Of a stretch of DNA of 64,000 bases, positions 54,231 through 63,096 are shown in pieces (position 1 is the stretch's first letter; the number at the start of each line of letters is the position of its first letter). Origin of the DNA: SUG2458 sp051872335 (lineage in GTDB: Bacteria > Bacillota_I > Bacilli_A > RFN20 > CAG-826); contig JBJEDT010000045.1 in assembly GCA_051872335.1 (NCBI GenBank), forward strand, positions 62,001-126,000, written 5' to 3'. Below the pieces are notes generated by a model. That model searched no databases, had not been told where the DNA came from, and was given only the letters and a program-made list of their open reading frames with translations. The position numbers and the translations under genes are program-made.

Positions 54231-56693
54231 CTATACATAAATTATATTAGCATCTAAAAGAAATTCATTGCCTGAATAAATAACAATTTCATTCCATTGT
54301 TCTTCTGTGCCACTGTAATAAACATTTACCAAATTAAAACATTGACCAAATGCATCACCACCAATAGAAGTAACACTATATGGGATTGTTATACTAGTTA
54401 AAGAACTACAATTTACAAAAGTCATTCCATCAATACATTCAACACCTTCTGGTATAATTAAACTTGTTAAACTACTACATTCCGCAAAAGCATAGCTACN
54501 NNNNNNNNNNNNNNNNNNNNNNNNNNNNNNNNNNNNNNNNNNNNNNNNNNNNNNNNNNNNNNNNNNNNNNNNNNNNNNNNNNNNNNNNNNNNNNNNNNNG
54601 TTACCAATACTTGTAACTCCTTCTGGAATTATTAAACTTGTTAAACTACTACATTCCGCAAAAGCATAGCTACCAATACTTATAACTCCTTCTGGTATAA
54701 TTAAACTTGTTAAACTACTACATTCCGCAAAAGCATAGCTACCAATACTTATAACTCCTTCTGGAATAATTAAACTTGTTAAACTACTACATCCATAAAA
54801 TGCATAGTTACCAATACTTGTAACTCCTTCTGGAATTATTAAACTTGTTAAACTACTACATGCATAAAATGCATAGTTACCAATACTTGTAACTCCTTCT
54901 GGAATTATTAAACTTGTTAAACTACTACATCCCCCAAAAGTAGTGCTACCAATACTTGTAACTCCTTTTGGAATAATTAAACTTGTTAAACTACTACATC
55001 CATAAAATGCATAGTCACCAATACTTGTAACTTCTTCTGGAATTATTAAACTTGTTAAACTACTACATCCATAAAATGCAGAATATCCTATATTAGTGAT
55101 GCCTTGTGAAAGTTTTATACTTACAAAATTACTACAGTTTTTGAAAGCTTCATCTGAAATTTTTGTCATCTCATTAGGTAGAATTATATTATATTTATTA
55201 GTATTTCCTGTAAATAATTTTGAATTATATGTTGAAAACTCATTAAATTCGATAGTATTAAATGATTCCGGTAATTCTATAGATGTAGATACATTAAACA
55301 ATTTCTTTATTGTTGTATTTGCCTCTATAGAAATTGTCATTTTTTCAAAAGAACTTTGACTTTCCAATATGCCATCTTCAAATGTAGTTATTGTCTTAGG
55401 AAAAGTAACATTAGTAATATTTGTTTTTCCATTAAAAGTTGTTGCCTTTACTCCTATAACAGTTGTACTATTGATGGTCTCAGGAATAACAACCGAAGTA
55501 TCTTCAAGTAAATATGATGTAATAGTTATTCCTTCTGAAGTTGTTTCATATAAAAATGCGGAATCCACCGAAACATATTGAGCAGTTAATGTAATATCTT
55601 TATTAAAATTATAAACAAAATCATCTTCATATTTTTGGTCTTCGTAAAACCAACCTACGAATATATAATCTTCTTTTGTAGGAGTAGGTAATGAATCTAC
55701 AGTTCTAGAATAAACTGCACTTAAAGTTGTTACATCACATAAGCCATCTCCTACATCCAATGTAATTGTATATTTATTTAAAAATTTACTAGTTAAACTT
55801 GCGTTGTCTGTAACAATATATGTCCCTTGATAAAGAATATTATTTTCATCATAATACCCATCAAATACTGCAATTTCAGTATCCTCTTTATTTTCTAGAG
55901 TTATAGTATCTCCATAGTAGTAAGTTCCTTCAACACCATCTATATTAACTTTATATTCATTTTTAATATAACTGGCTGTAAGAATCATATCTTTATGAAC
56001 TGTACTTTGACTAAATAACCATGAATCATTTGATTCATCAACCCAAGAAACAAATGTATAGCCTACTTTCTCTGGTGCAGTAGGTTTTATTATATAACTA
56101 TTATCATTTACTTCTTGAGTAAATGGATTTTCGCCATTATTAGGATCAAATGTAACTGTATATGTTTTTACCTCTAATAATTCAGCTACTTTTTCTTCTA
56201 ACTCTATTATACGAGTTAACATACTACTATCTGTTTCATCTAAAGTTTCCAATTTTTGTTCGATTATATCAAGAGTATTATCATATTGAGATTTTAGTGA
56301 TTCTATCTTTGCATCATAATCAGCTTTTATGGTTTCAATATCATTTGAATATTTCGTATCTAATGTAGCTAATTTATCATCATATTCTAATTTTAATGAA
56401 TTAATTGCATCTGCATTATTTCCTTCTAATAATTCTAATTTATCATTATATTCAGTTTTTAATGCATTAATTGCATCTATATTGTTATCTCCTAATTCTT
56501 TAATCTTTTCATCATACTCTGTTTTTAATGCATTAATTTCTTCCGTTAATGCACTTAAGTCATCAATCATACTTAAAATATTTTGTTTATTTTCAGTAAT
56601 TGAATCCATAATTTCTTCATTACAACTAGTTAATGAAGAAAAACTTAATAGAGCACACAAACATGTAATGATAATTTTTCCTTTATATTTCAT
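54231..56693 (-). CDS. Coiled-coil, InlB-repeat and BspA-type LRR surface lipoprotein (contains assembly gap)
   Basis: About 820 residues as given. A signal peptide with lipobox (SSLTSC) leads into a coiled coil with near-repeats (ALKTEYDEKI, ALKTEYNDKL, SLKLEYDDKL; about residues 30-160), then three InlB/Flg_new B-repeats (about 175-380; e.g. YTFVSWVDESND, FVGWFYEDQ), a TSS-like linker and at least ten BspA LRR_5 repeats of 23 residues (CSSLTSLIIPEGVTSIG). The 100 N at 54500-54599 fall within the repeats, so the true length is unknown. Such proteins mediate adhesion to host or other bacteria. Confidence 0.88.
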   Translation of the reverse strand: MKYKGKIIITCLCALLSFSSLTSCNEEIMDSITENKQNILSMIDDLSALTEEINALKTEYDEKIKELGDNNIDAINALKTEYNDKLELLEGNNADAINSLKLEYDDKLATLDTKYSNDIETIKADYDAKIESLKSQYDNTLDIIEQKLETLDETDSSMLTRIIELEEKVAELLEVKTYTVTFDPNNGENPFTQEVNDNSYIIKPTAPEKVGYTFVSWVDESNDSWLFSQSTVHKDMILTASYIKNEYKVNIDGVEGTYYYGDTITLENKEDTEIAVFDGYYDENNILYQGTYIVTDNASLTSKFLNKYTITLDVGDGLCDVTTLSAVYSRTVDSLPTPTKEDYIFVGWFYEDQKYEDDFVYNFNKDITLTAQYVSVDSAFLYETTSEGITITSYLLEDTSVVIPETINSTTVIGVKATTFNGKTNITNVTFPKTITTFEDGILESQSSFEKMTISIEANTTIKKLFNVSTSIELPESFNTIEFNEFSTYNSKLFTGNTNKYNIILPNEMTKISDEAFKNCSNFVSIKLSQGITNIGYSAFYGCSSLTSLIIPEEVTSIGDYAFYGCSSLTSLIIPKGVTSIGSTTFGGCSSLTSLIIPEGVTSIGNYAFYACSSLTSLIIPEGVTSIGNYAFYGCSSLTSLIIPEGVISIGSYAFAECSSLTSLIIPEGVISIGSYAFAECSSLTSLIIPEGVTSIGNXXXXXXXXXXXXXXXXXXXXXXXXXXXXXXXXXXSYAFAECSSLTSLIIPEGVECIDGMTFVNCSSLTSITIPYSVTSIGGDAFGQCFNLVNVYYSGTEEQWNEIVIYSGNEFLLDANIIYV
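54484..55092 (-). repeat. 69-bp tandem repeat array within the LRR gene
   Basis: The unit encodes a 23-residue LRR_5 repeat (CSSLTSLIIPEGVTSIG plus six variable residues). Neighbouring copies are nearly identical in DNA, down to synonymous positions, which suggests recent duplication or homogenisation. The assembler broke here. Confidence 0.9.
54500..54599. other. Scaffold gap of exactly 100 N
   Basis: One hundred N mark a placeholder of unknown length. From the repeat period, the codon at 54600-54602 (N of SIGN) and the partial codon before 54498 (GT of GGT), the true missing length should be 64 bases plus a multiple of 69. Confidence 0.9.
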
Positions 56694-56943
56694 AACTAAC
56701 CCACCTTAAAATTATTATACAGAATCCTTTCTAAGAAAAACTTAAGATTTATATTATTATATTATCATAAAATTAAATATTTATAAAATTATACATTTTA
56801 AAACTTTTTATTTATTCATTAGCATTCTTGTCTAATAGATACAATAAAACTTTACTTAATTTTATTAGAGTTAAAAGATTCCCTTTTAAATTATTTTCGT
56901 TATGTATAATTTTTACTATAATAATGTATAAGGAGATCAAATT

Positions 56944-57717
56944 ATGAATATTACATTTATTACAGGAGCTGCAAATGGTCTAGGTGAATCATTTGCAAAA
57001 TTATACGCTAAAGATAATCAAAACCTTTTATTAATTGATATCGATGAGCCTAATTTATTAAGAGTTAAACAAGAACTAGAAACTCTTAATCCAAATATTA
57101 TTGTTGAAACATTAAAAGCTGACTTAACAAAAGTTAATGAATTGAAAAGAGTTTATAAATATACAGTAGATAAAAATTATTTTGTTAATAACTTAGTCAA
57201 TTGTGCTGGCTTTGGTGAACAAGAAGACTTTATTAAAATGAATGTTGATAAACAAATAGCTATGACTAATCTAAACTGTAATGCTTTATTATATTTTACA
57301 AGAGTATTTTTAGATAAAATGAAAGAAAATGATGAAGGACATATAATTAATATTTCTTCAATTGCTGGTTTTTTACCTGGACCATATATGTGTACATATC
57401 ACGCTACAAAAGCATATGTATTATTATTAGGTGAAGCAATTTCTTATGAACTAAGGAACACAAATGTTAAATTATTAACATTATGTCCTGGTCCTTTCTT
57501 ATCAGAGTTTGTTAAAAAAGCACATAATGATTATACCTTCAGTAAGATTAAACCTATTACTAGTGATAAGGTTGCTGAATTTGGATATAAAAAATCTAAG
57601 AAAGGTAAATCCTTAGCTATTGTTGGTTTTAAAAATAGATTTACTATATTTGCTGCTAAACTATTCCCTAGAAAATTTGTTACTTCTAGTAGTGCTAAGA
57701 CTATGAAAAAATTATAA
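56944..57717 (+). CDS. Short-chain dehydrogenase/reductase
   Basis: 257 residues with all SDR features: TGAANGLGESFA for NAD(P) at residues 7-18, NNLVNCAGFG, IINISSIAG with the catalytic Ser, and YHATKAY with Tyr and Lys. The C-terminal helix (FAAKLFPRKF) suggests membrane association, similar to YqjQ-like enzymes of Bacilli. The substrate is unknown. It is followed 27 bases later by the HD hydrolase gene. Confidence 0.88.
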   Translation: MNITFITGAANGLGESFAKLYAKDNQNLLLIDIDEPNLLRVKQELETLNPNIIVETLKADLTKVNELKRVYKYTVDKNYFVNNLVNCAGFGEQEDFIKMNVDKQIAMTNLNCNALLYFTRVFLDKMKENDEGHIINISSIAGFLPGPYMCTYHATKAYVLLLGEAISYELRNTNVKLLTLCPGPFLSEFVKKAHNDYTFSKIKPITSDKVAEFGYKKSKKGKSLAIVGFKNRFTIFAAKLFPRKFVTSSSAKTMKKL

Positions 57718-57744
57718 TAATCAAAATTAAGGAGAGGATAATTA

Positions 57745-58170
57745 ATGTTAAAGGAAGCATTAGAGATTTGTTATAATGCACACAAAAACCAAGTAGACAA
57801 AGCTAATAAACCTTATATCTTACACCCAATATACGTTGCTTTAAATTGTGAAACTGAAGAACAAAAAATTGTTGCTTTACTTCATGATGTTGTTGAAGAT
57901 ACAAATATTACTTTAGATTATTTAGCAAATTTTTTTGATAGTAAAATCATTGAAGCCATTAGATGTGTAACTAAAGAAGAAGGCTATGACATTCATGAAT
58001 ATTATCAAAGAATTAAAAATAATGAAATAGCAAGAGTAGTAAAAATGAATGATTTATTACACAATAGTGATTTATCAAGATTATCAGTTATTACAGAAAA
58101 AGATATTAAAAGAAAAGAAAAATATGAAATATATCTACGCTATTTAAAAGGTGAAATTGAAGAACTATAA
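57745..58170 (+). CDS. HD-domain hydrolase of the SpoT/MESH1 type
   Basis: 141 residues of a single HD domain. The metal ligands read AHKNQVDKANKPYILHP (H), LLHDVVEDT (HD...E) and MNDLLHN (N, D...); these are the pattern of the small ppGpp/NADPH-phosphate hydrolases related to the SpoT hydrolase and MESH1. No synthetase domain is attached. It may therefore degrade alarmones or NADPH. Ribosome site GGAGAGGATAATTA; co-transcribed with the SDR gene. Confidence 0.83.
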   Translation: MLKEALEICYNAHKNQVDKANKPYILHPIYVALNCETEEQKIVALLHDVVEDTNITLDYLANFFDSKIIEAIRCVTKEEGYDIHEYYQRIKNNEIARVVKMNDLLHNSDLSRLSVITEKDIKRKEKYEIYLRYLKGEIEEL

Positions 58171-58237
58171 ATTACATAAATAACAAACACAATATTAGTA
58201 AAATAAATATTAGCATTAAAAATCATTCATAATTATT

Positions 58238-58954
58238 TTATAAATACCATCTTTTATTGAATTCAAACATTATTGAATAAATTTTATTTTTACCATTTCT
58301 ATAATTAGGTAATATTGACCCACTATAAGGGTAGTTAATTTTATACTTAAAAGAATGATTTGCTTTATCCCATAATTTAATTTCATTTAGTAAATCATTG
58401 TTCCTAGAATCATCATTATTTACTCCAATACAGACATCAGGTAGATGTCTTCTTTTATTAAAAAGAGAAGACATCTTATCATTAAATGAATGTATATCAA
58501 TTATAAGAATATCTTGTTCACAATCACATGCTTTTGATAATCTTTCATGATGATTATCATAATAACTTTTAGCTTCTTTAATAAAATTATCACTTTTTAT
58601 ATGTAAGTCATTGCCATATAAATCTTTAGTATATATAGCACCCATACCATATTTTGCCATTAATTCTTTTTCATGATCCCAATATTTTTCAACATCAACA
58701 TATAACCTAGAATATGGAGCAATAATTTTTTCATAATCCCAATCCTTAAAATATTCTAGTAATAATACATCACTCATCAATAAATTAATATGATTAAAAT
58801 AGTCATTATTAATTTGAACATCTTCCCAAAAAGAATCAGGCACATCTAAAGAAGAATGTGGAAAGTGCATTAATACTTTTAAATTATGAACATTGGCAAA
58901 TTCACTTATAATATCTTTTAATGTTATATTTTTATAACTATGTTTTTTCTTCAT
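58238..58954 (-). CDS. N-formylglutamate amidohydrolase family protein
   Basis: 238 residues. HFPHSSLDVP (H, S), the APYSRLYVDVEKYWD block, and IIDIHSFND (D, H) match the FGase family (HutG2-like), a metal-dependent amidase group. True N-formylglutamate hydrolases work in histidine degradation; no hut gene is nearby. I take the ATG at 58954, since AAGGAGGATGATTTTTAT lies upstream; a longer frame to 59011 would start inside the terminator. Expression is apparently controlled by a SAM riboswitch, which is unusual and suggests a different substrate. Confidence 0.82.
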   Translation of the reverse strand: MKKKHSYKNITLKDIISEFANVHNLKVLMHFPHSSLDVPDSFWEDVQINNDYFNHINLLMSDVLLLEYFKDWDYEKIIAPYSRLYVDVEKYWDHEKELMAKYGMGAIYTKDLYGNDLHIKSDNFIKEAKSYYDNHHERLSKACDCEQDILIIDIHSFNDKMSSLFNKRRHLPDVCIGVNNDDSRNNDLLNEIKLWDKANHSFKYKINYPYSGSILPNYRNGKNKIYSIMFEFNKRWYL

Positions 58955-58997
58955 ATAAAAATCATCCTCCTTATGAATATCGAATCCATAAAGAGAA

Positions 58998-59026
58998 ATA
59001 AAAACTCCCATCGCAATGATGAGAGT
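58998..59026 (-). terminator. Attenuator terminator of the SAM riboswitch
   Basis: ACTCTCATC and GATGGGAGT (59018-59026 with 59004-59012) pair on the minus strand with one wobble, followed by TTTTTATTT, between the aptamer and the amidohydrolase start. Confidence 0.85.
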
Positions 59027-59037
59027 TAATATCTAGA

Positions 59038-59136
59038 ATATAATTCCCATCATTCAAGCTTTAGCACTTTGCTTTTTCAAGTAAGTTGCTGGCAGATCGA
59101 AGGGCTTGTCCCTAACTGCACTCTTTATGGATATTT
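59038..59136 (-). promoter_or_regulatory. SAM riboswitch (SAM-I clan, S-box)
   Basis: The minus strand reads AAAGAG, then GCAGTTAGGGACAAGCCC, TTCGATCTGCCAGCAACTT, and AAAGTGCTAAAGC before a closing ATGATGGG. The AGGGAC-GCCC-GA-GCAAC-GTGCTAA series is the SAM-I core; GCAG/CTGC form P2 and ACTT/AAGT P3. P4 is very short, so it could be a SAM-I/IV variant. It should switch off the downstream gene when SAM is high. Confidence 0.75.
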
Positions 59137-59244
59137 CCTATTTTAAAATGTTTTTAAAATAAATCAATAATTAAATGTAATAATTTATAATTTGAATAAA
59201 GAAAAATATTATAAATTGAATAATAAGTAGGACAATCCGTGTCC

Positions 59245-59273
59245 TCACACTATTTTAAAATATATTTTATAAT
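59245..59273 (+). promoter_or_regulatory. Promoter of the structured RNA
   Basis: A perfect TATAAT is at 59268-59273. A weak -35 (TCACAC) lies 17 bases upstream. Transcription would start about 59279-59281, exactly where the structured RNA's terminal stem begins. Confidence 0.55.
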
Positions 59274-59277
59274 AAAG

Positions 59278-59812
59278 GAGCATTGGAACCCTGTGTAGAC
59301 ATTTTGCAAATGGCAGGGGCTCGGCCAAGTTTCGGTTTAGTGTGGGATACTATACTAAATCCAAGACCACTTAGTGGTATCCGGGATTAAAACACCGCTT
59401 TGGTTGACGGCGCAATACGCTCTTCGATGTAAACGACCACCCGAATAGGCACGACAAGAAGCTCTGCAGAAATGCATCTCGCGACTAGATACTAGCTTGA
59501 GACCCTAGTGTCTGCGCTCTCAAAGGAAGTGCTCGGCTCGATGGTAAGTAATTACCTATAACTATTTTGGTGGGTTCAAGTAGGTGAAAGCCGGCAAAAA
59601 AAACTAAACCCTAGGATCATAAACTTTGAGATTTGAAATTTTTGCTGAAGCTCATTGAAAGTTAGAGGATAATATAGTTCCTCTCGTTGTTCGGTTAATA
59701 ACCCATTCCAGAAGTAGTAGGGTCGCTACCTATTACTCAGCCTGGCGTGAACGTGCGTGAATAACAAATTAGAGTAAGTATTGTATGGCGAAGGCTGACA
59801 ATGCTTTTTTTT
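59278..59812 (+). ncRNA. Large structured RNA of about 535 nt, family not recognised
   Basis: The stretch is 44% GC (counted) in surroundings of about 25-30% and has no open frame. A TATAAT box ends seven bases before it and T8 (59805-59812) ends it. The ends pair: GCATTG at 59280-59285 with CAATGC at 59799-59804. Inside are clear stems: CCCTG/CAGGG with CATTT/AAATG (59289-59318), GGATAC/GTATCC (59345-59382), AGATACTAG/CTAGTGTCT (59487-59513), AGAGGA/TCCTCT (59664-59684) and AGTAGTAGG/CCTATTACT (59713-59737). Size and closed ends recall OLE, ROOL and GOLLD RNAs; I do not see RNase P, tmRNA, SRP or rRNA cores. It is convergent with the radical SAM gene. Confidence 0.8.
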
Positions 59813-59828
59813 ATTAATTATTTTTATC

Positions 59829-61232
59829 TTAACATTTACTATACTTTTGATGTATTTTTTTATATTCACTTTGATTATTATCTTTTATTTTTTTTAGTTC
59901 AGTGAAAGTAAATTCATTACTACATTTTTTATATAATTGTTTTAGATCTTCATCACACTTATTCCTACTATTAATGCTATCAACAAGATTAACAATCAAG
60001 CAATAAGAATCAAAATTATTAATCTCGATCTTCCCACAAAAATAAGTAGCTAATATGAATAATCTTTTTTTATAATTACATAAGTTTTCATTATTTGAAT
60101 ATTCATAAAGTTGAACAAAACAATCAGAACCACAAACATTTCGTGATATACAATTTTTGCATTTATCAGGATAATCATCAAAGTAAGGATTGTTATTTCC
60201 CATTTCTATATCTTTCTTTGTTATTTCTAATTCTTTATGATATGAAGCTGGTGCACATGGATAAATATTCCCATCTACTCCTAATGAAAATCTTGCTAAT
60301 CCAGCATCACATCTTCTATTTAATTTAGCATTAGAAACAACTTTTATTATTATCTTTCCAAAAAAATCATCACCATTAATTATCCTTGTTAATAATTCAA
60401 AATCATTTTTTAATACTTGTTTAATTAAGTAATCTACAAATCTTTCATATCCTTGTAATATATAATCAAAATTAAAATTTTCATAAGACATTCGACATGG
60501 TCTTATAGCAACTGTTTTAAATACATTAGTCATTTCTAAATATGCTTTATATATATCTGTATTTTCATCAACAATAGTCATTGATCCACCTACATAATCA
60601 TTATGTTTAATGTTTAAAACATTATTAAGAACATGTTCATACGTTGGTTTATTATTAATATCTATTCTATATTTGTTATGTAATTCTTCATAACCATCTA
60701 ACGAAACACCAAAAAGAATTCCATTATTTTGTAATAATGAAACCATTTTTTTAGATAATAGAATTCCATTTGTTGATAACATTGGAGTTATTTCTTTTCC
60801 TATTTCATCACTAAGACTTTGACAATATCTAGCTATTTCTAGAATTTCTTTTATATATAAAAGTGGTTCACCTGATCCAGCTAAATCGACAAAATATTTA
60901 TCTGCATTATCCTTTACATGAACTATATAATTAATGAATTCCTTAATTTGTTCAACATTAATCTTCTTATTCTGTTTTTTGTCATTAAAGCAATATTTAC
61001 ATCTTAAATTACATGAACTAGTAATGTTTACTCCAATAATTACTTTTGAATAATCAAACAATATATGTGGCATTTCAAAGTACTTATTCTTTTCAAAAAA
61101 CATATCTTTAAATTTTAAATATCTTTTTTCAATCGTAACCATTTTCCCATTAGATAAATTATAAAAAACTAAGAATTCACCAAAGTCTATTTTTAAAACA
61201 TCGTTATAATCTGACAATAACGTTATTTCCAT
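59829..61232 (-). CDS. Radical SAM/SPASM enzyme (peptide maturase-like)
   Basis: 467 residues. The N-terminal 65 residues may be a RiPP recognition-like or adaptor region. The radical SAM cluster motif is CNLRCKYC (C74, C78, C81), followed by LAGSGEPLLY and GVSLDGYEELHN; the SPASM domain has CDAGLARFSLGVDGNIYPCAP, then CKNC, CGSDC and a final C (about residues 305-385). SPASM enzymes form thioether or C-C bonds in ribosomal peptides or mature enzyme subunits. It overlaps the adaptor-like gene by 29 bases and is last of an ABC exporter run. No precursor peptide was found in the window. Confidence 0.92.
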   Translation of the reverse strand: MEITLLSDYNDVLKIDFGEFLVFYNLSNGKMVTIEKRYLKFKDMFFEKNKYFEMPHILFDYSKVIIGVNITSSCNLRCKYCFNDKKQNKKINVEQIKEFINYIVHVKDNADKYFVDLAGSGEPLLYIKEILEIARYCQSLSDEIGKEITPMLSTNGILLSKKMVSLLQNNGILFGVSLDGYEELHNKYRIDINNKPTYEHVLNNVLNIKHNDYVGGSMTIVDENTDIYKAYLEMTNVFKTVAIRPCRMSYENFNFDYILQGYERFVDYLIKQVLKNDFELLTRIINGDDFFGKIIIKVVSNAKLNRRCDAGLARFSLGVDGNIYPCAPASYHKELEITKKDIEMGNNNPYFDDYPDKCKNCISRNVCGSDCFVQLYEYSNNENLCNYKKRLFILATYFCGKIEINNFDSYCLIVNLVDSINSRNKCDEDLKQLYKKCSNEFTFTELKKIKDNNQSEYKKIHQKYSKC

Positions 61233-61986
61233 TTATCTCACCTTGAATCTTAAAATAATCATTATAAGAATCTATTATATCTATATATATTTTTGAATAA
61301 TATTCAGTTCCTTTTAAATTTATAACTTTATATACAAAAGTTCCATCATCATCTTGATAAACATACTTTTGATTTATATATAATCCTTCTATTGTCATTC
61401 CATAACTTATTGTAACTCTAGCAGTAGAGTAACTTAAAATTTTACCATTATTAGCAATAGTTAGTTTAATAACATACATACCTTTAACAGTATCAAAATA
61501 ACAATCTTTTTTAACCATACGTGGATTATCAGCAATGTATTTTAATGTAAAAGTAAAGTTATCAAAATTATCTATTTTATAATGAGGCATGTATGAAATT
61601 TCAAGATAAGTTTCTTCAAGATTTTCTACTATAACATGGTCATTATAGATCTCCATAATACGTAAATCATAAGTAACTTTATAATCACCAATACATGAAT
61701 TCTTTAAAAAGATATCTCCTCCTTTTATTGAATCATTAGTAATAGGTAAAGAATATTCATTTATTTTAACTTTTGTAACAAATTCATTTTGATAAGGTAA
61801 ACTATTTAAATATACTTTGTCTCGACTATCATACTCTTTAAGTAAAACTAATTGTTCATCAATATCTTGAGTTATTATATCTCCGGAAATTTGATCAACT
61901 GTTTTATAAAAATCTTTATAGAAAGTAAACAAAGAAGAAAAACAAATAGTACATATTATATTTAAAACTATAAACACTTTTTTCAT
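61204..61986 (-). CDS. Extracytoplasmic adaptor-like protein (HlyD/MFP-type C-terminus)
   Basis: 260 residues. An N-terminal membrane helix (VFIVLNIICTICFSSLF) is followed by beta-rich sequence. The last 60 residues (LYINQKYVYQDDDGTFVYKV, then YYSKIYIDIIDSYNDYFKIQ) follow the pattern of the C-terminal beta domain of membrane-fusion adaptors, but the usual lipoyl and hairpin parts are not evident. It lies directly after the permease, ending inside the radical SAM gene. It is likely the exporter's outer partner, or a second version of the adaptor upstream. Confidence 0.6.
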   Translation of the reverse strand: MKKVFIVLNIICTICFSSLFTFYKDFYKTVDQISGDIITQDIDEQLVLLKEYDSRDKVYLNSLPYQNEFVTKVKINEYSLPITNDSIKGGDIFLKNSCIGDYKVTYDLRIMEIYNDHVIVENLEETYLEISYMPHYKIDNFDNFTFTLKYIADNPRMVKKDCYFDTVKGMYVIKLTIANNGKILSYSTARVTISYGMTIEGLYINQKYVYQDDDGTFVYKVINLKGTEYYSKIYIDIIDSYNDYFKIQGEINGNNVIVRL

Positions 61987-63096
61987 TTATCTTTCCTCCA
62001 CTAAAATTGTTGCAATATTGATTCTAGTACCAATTATTGTAGATATTAAAATAGACAGAAAACAAACAATTAGATATATAGATAAAAAGATTAAAACCAT
62101 ATTAATATTAAATAAGAATAAATTGGTAAAGTATTTTAAACTTAAGATTAAAGCTATAAATGAAAATACTATTAGATATATAACAAAACCTATAATTGCC
62201 CCAACAAGAGAACTTAGTAAACTTGATTTAGAAAAAAGATAAATAATATCTGATTTACTAGCTCCAACAGCTCTACGAATACCAATTTCATTGTATCTTT
62301 CTCTAATTAAAATAGTTTGGACAATTACTATTGAGATAAAAGAAATACCAAAAAGCATAACTAAAGAAACCATTGATGAAGAAACAAAATAATTGTAACT
62401 AGTTTCTATTAAATTATTTACCTTAAATTCTGACATAAAGTTTATTTCATTATCAAAAAGTGTAAAGTTCGTGTTTTGTGTATATATTATTGTATTAACA
62501 CTTATATCTTTAAAAAGAGAAGAAAATGTAGAATGTGGAATAAACATTTGGATAATGTTTTTATCTATATTTCTTAAAACATCATTATTATCACTTAACA
62601 CACCTTTTATAAAAAAAGGAGTACCATTAATTTCAATATATTGATCATCTTTTAAACCAATTTTTTGAATGTGTGATTCATACATTATTAAAGCATTAGT
62701 TTTAGTTATAATATCACTATATTCAAATGATGTACCATATTTTAAACTTGAAAAATTAATAGATTCAGAATAACAACTTGGAAGAGGAAAAGTTTCAAAG
62801 TTTGCTTCACAACCTATTACATTTACTTTTAAATTTTCAAATCTTAAATTAGTCGTAGGATCATTAGAAGAAGTAAAATAGCTTTTATATTCGAAATTAG
62901 GAAAGTGATATTCCATAAAGTCTTTATAGTCATCAGTATCTAATAATTTATATGTTGAGTAACCTCTAGGATAATTAGAATAATCGATATGTTGAATTTC
63001 AGCTTCAATATTACTAACGTTTATAGCTATAGAAGAAAAGAAAGATATTATTACAGAGAGAATAATAATAAATAAATATCTTTTATTACTTTTCAT
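61987..63096 (-). CDS. ABC transporter permease, FtsX/MacB type
   Basis: 369 residues: one N-terminal membrane helix, an external domain of about 220 residues (MacB_PCD-like), and three C-terminal helices with the FtsX-family motif (RERYNEIGIRRAVGASKSDIIY). It overlaps the ATPase gene by 11 bases and abuts the adaptor-like gene, so the units are made together. In MacAB-like machines this subunit moves peptides or drugs outward by a mechanical cycle. Confidence 0.9.
   Translation of the reverse strand: MKSNKRYLFIIILSVIISFFSSIAINVSNIEAEIQHIDYSNYPRGYSTYKLLDTDDYKDFMEYHFPNFEYKSYFTSSNDPTTNLRFENLKVNVIGCEANFETFPLPSCYSESINFSSLKYGTSFEYSDIITKTNALIMYESHIQKIGLKDDQYIEINGTPFFIKGVLSDNNDVLRNIDKNIIQMFIPHSTFSSLFKDISVNTIIYTQNTNFTLFDNEINFMSEFKVNNLIETSYNYFVSSSMVSLVMLFGISFISIVIVQTILIRERYNEIGIRRAVGASKSDIIYLFSKSSLLSSLVGAIIGFVIYLIVFSFIALILSLKYFTNLFLFNINMVLIFLSIYLIVCFLSILISTIIGTRINIATILVEER

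Noticed and set aside
54484..55092. Regular repeats resembling a CRISPR array
   Set aside because: The period is 69 bases, units are coding and continuous in one frame, and there are no unique spacers; this is an LRR protein repeat.
59278..59812. The GC-rich island as RNase P RNA, tmRNA, SRP RNA or an rRNA fragment
   Set aside because: None of the invariant pieces is present: no GAGGAAAGTCC or ACAGAA-type P4 of RNase P, no tRNA-like TTCGA arm or tag frame of tmRNA, no SRP GGAA/AGCA loop pair in the right place, no rRNA landmark.
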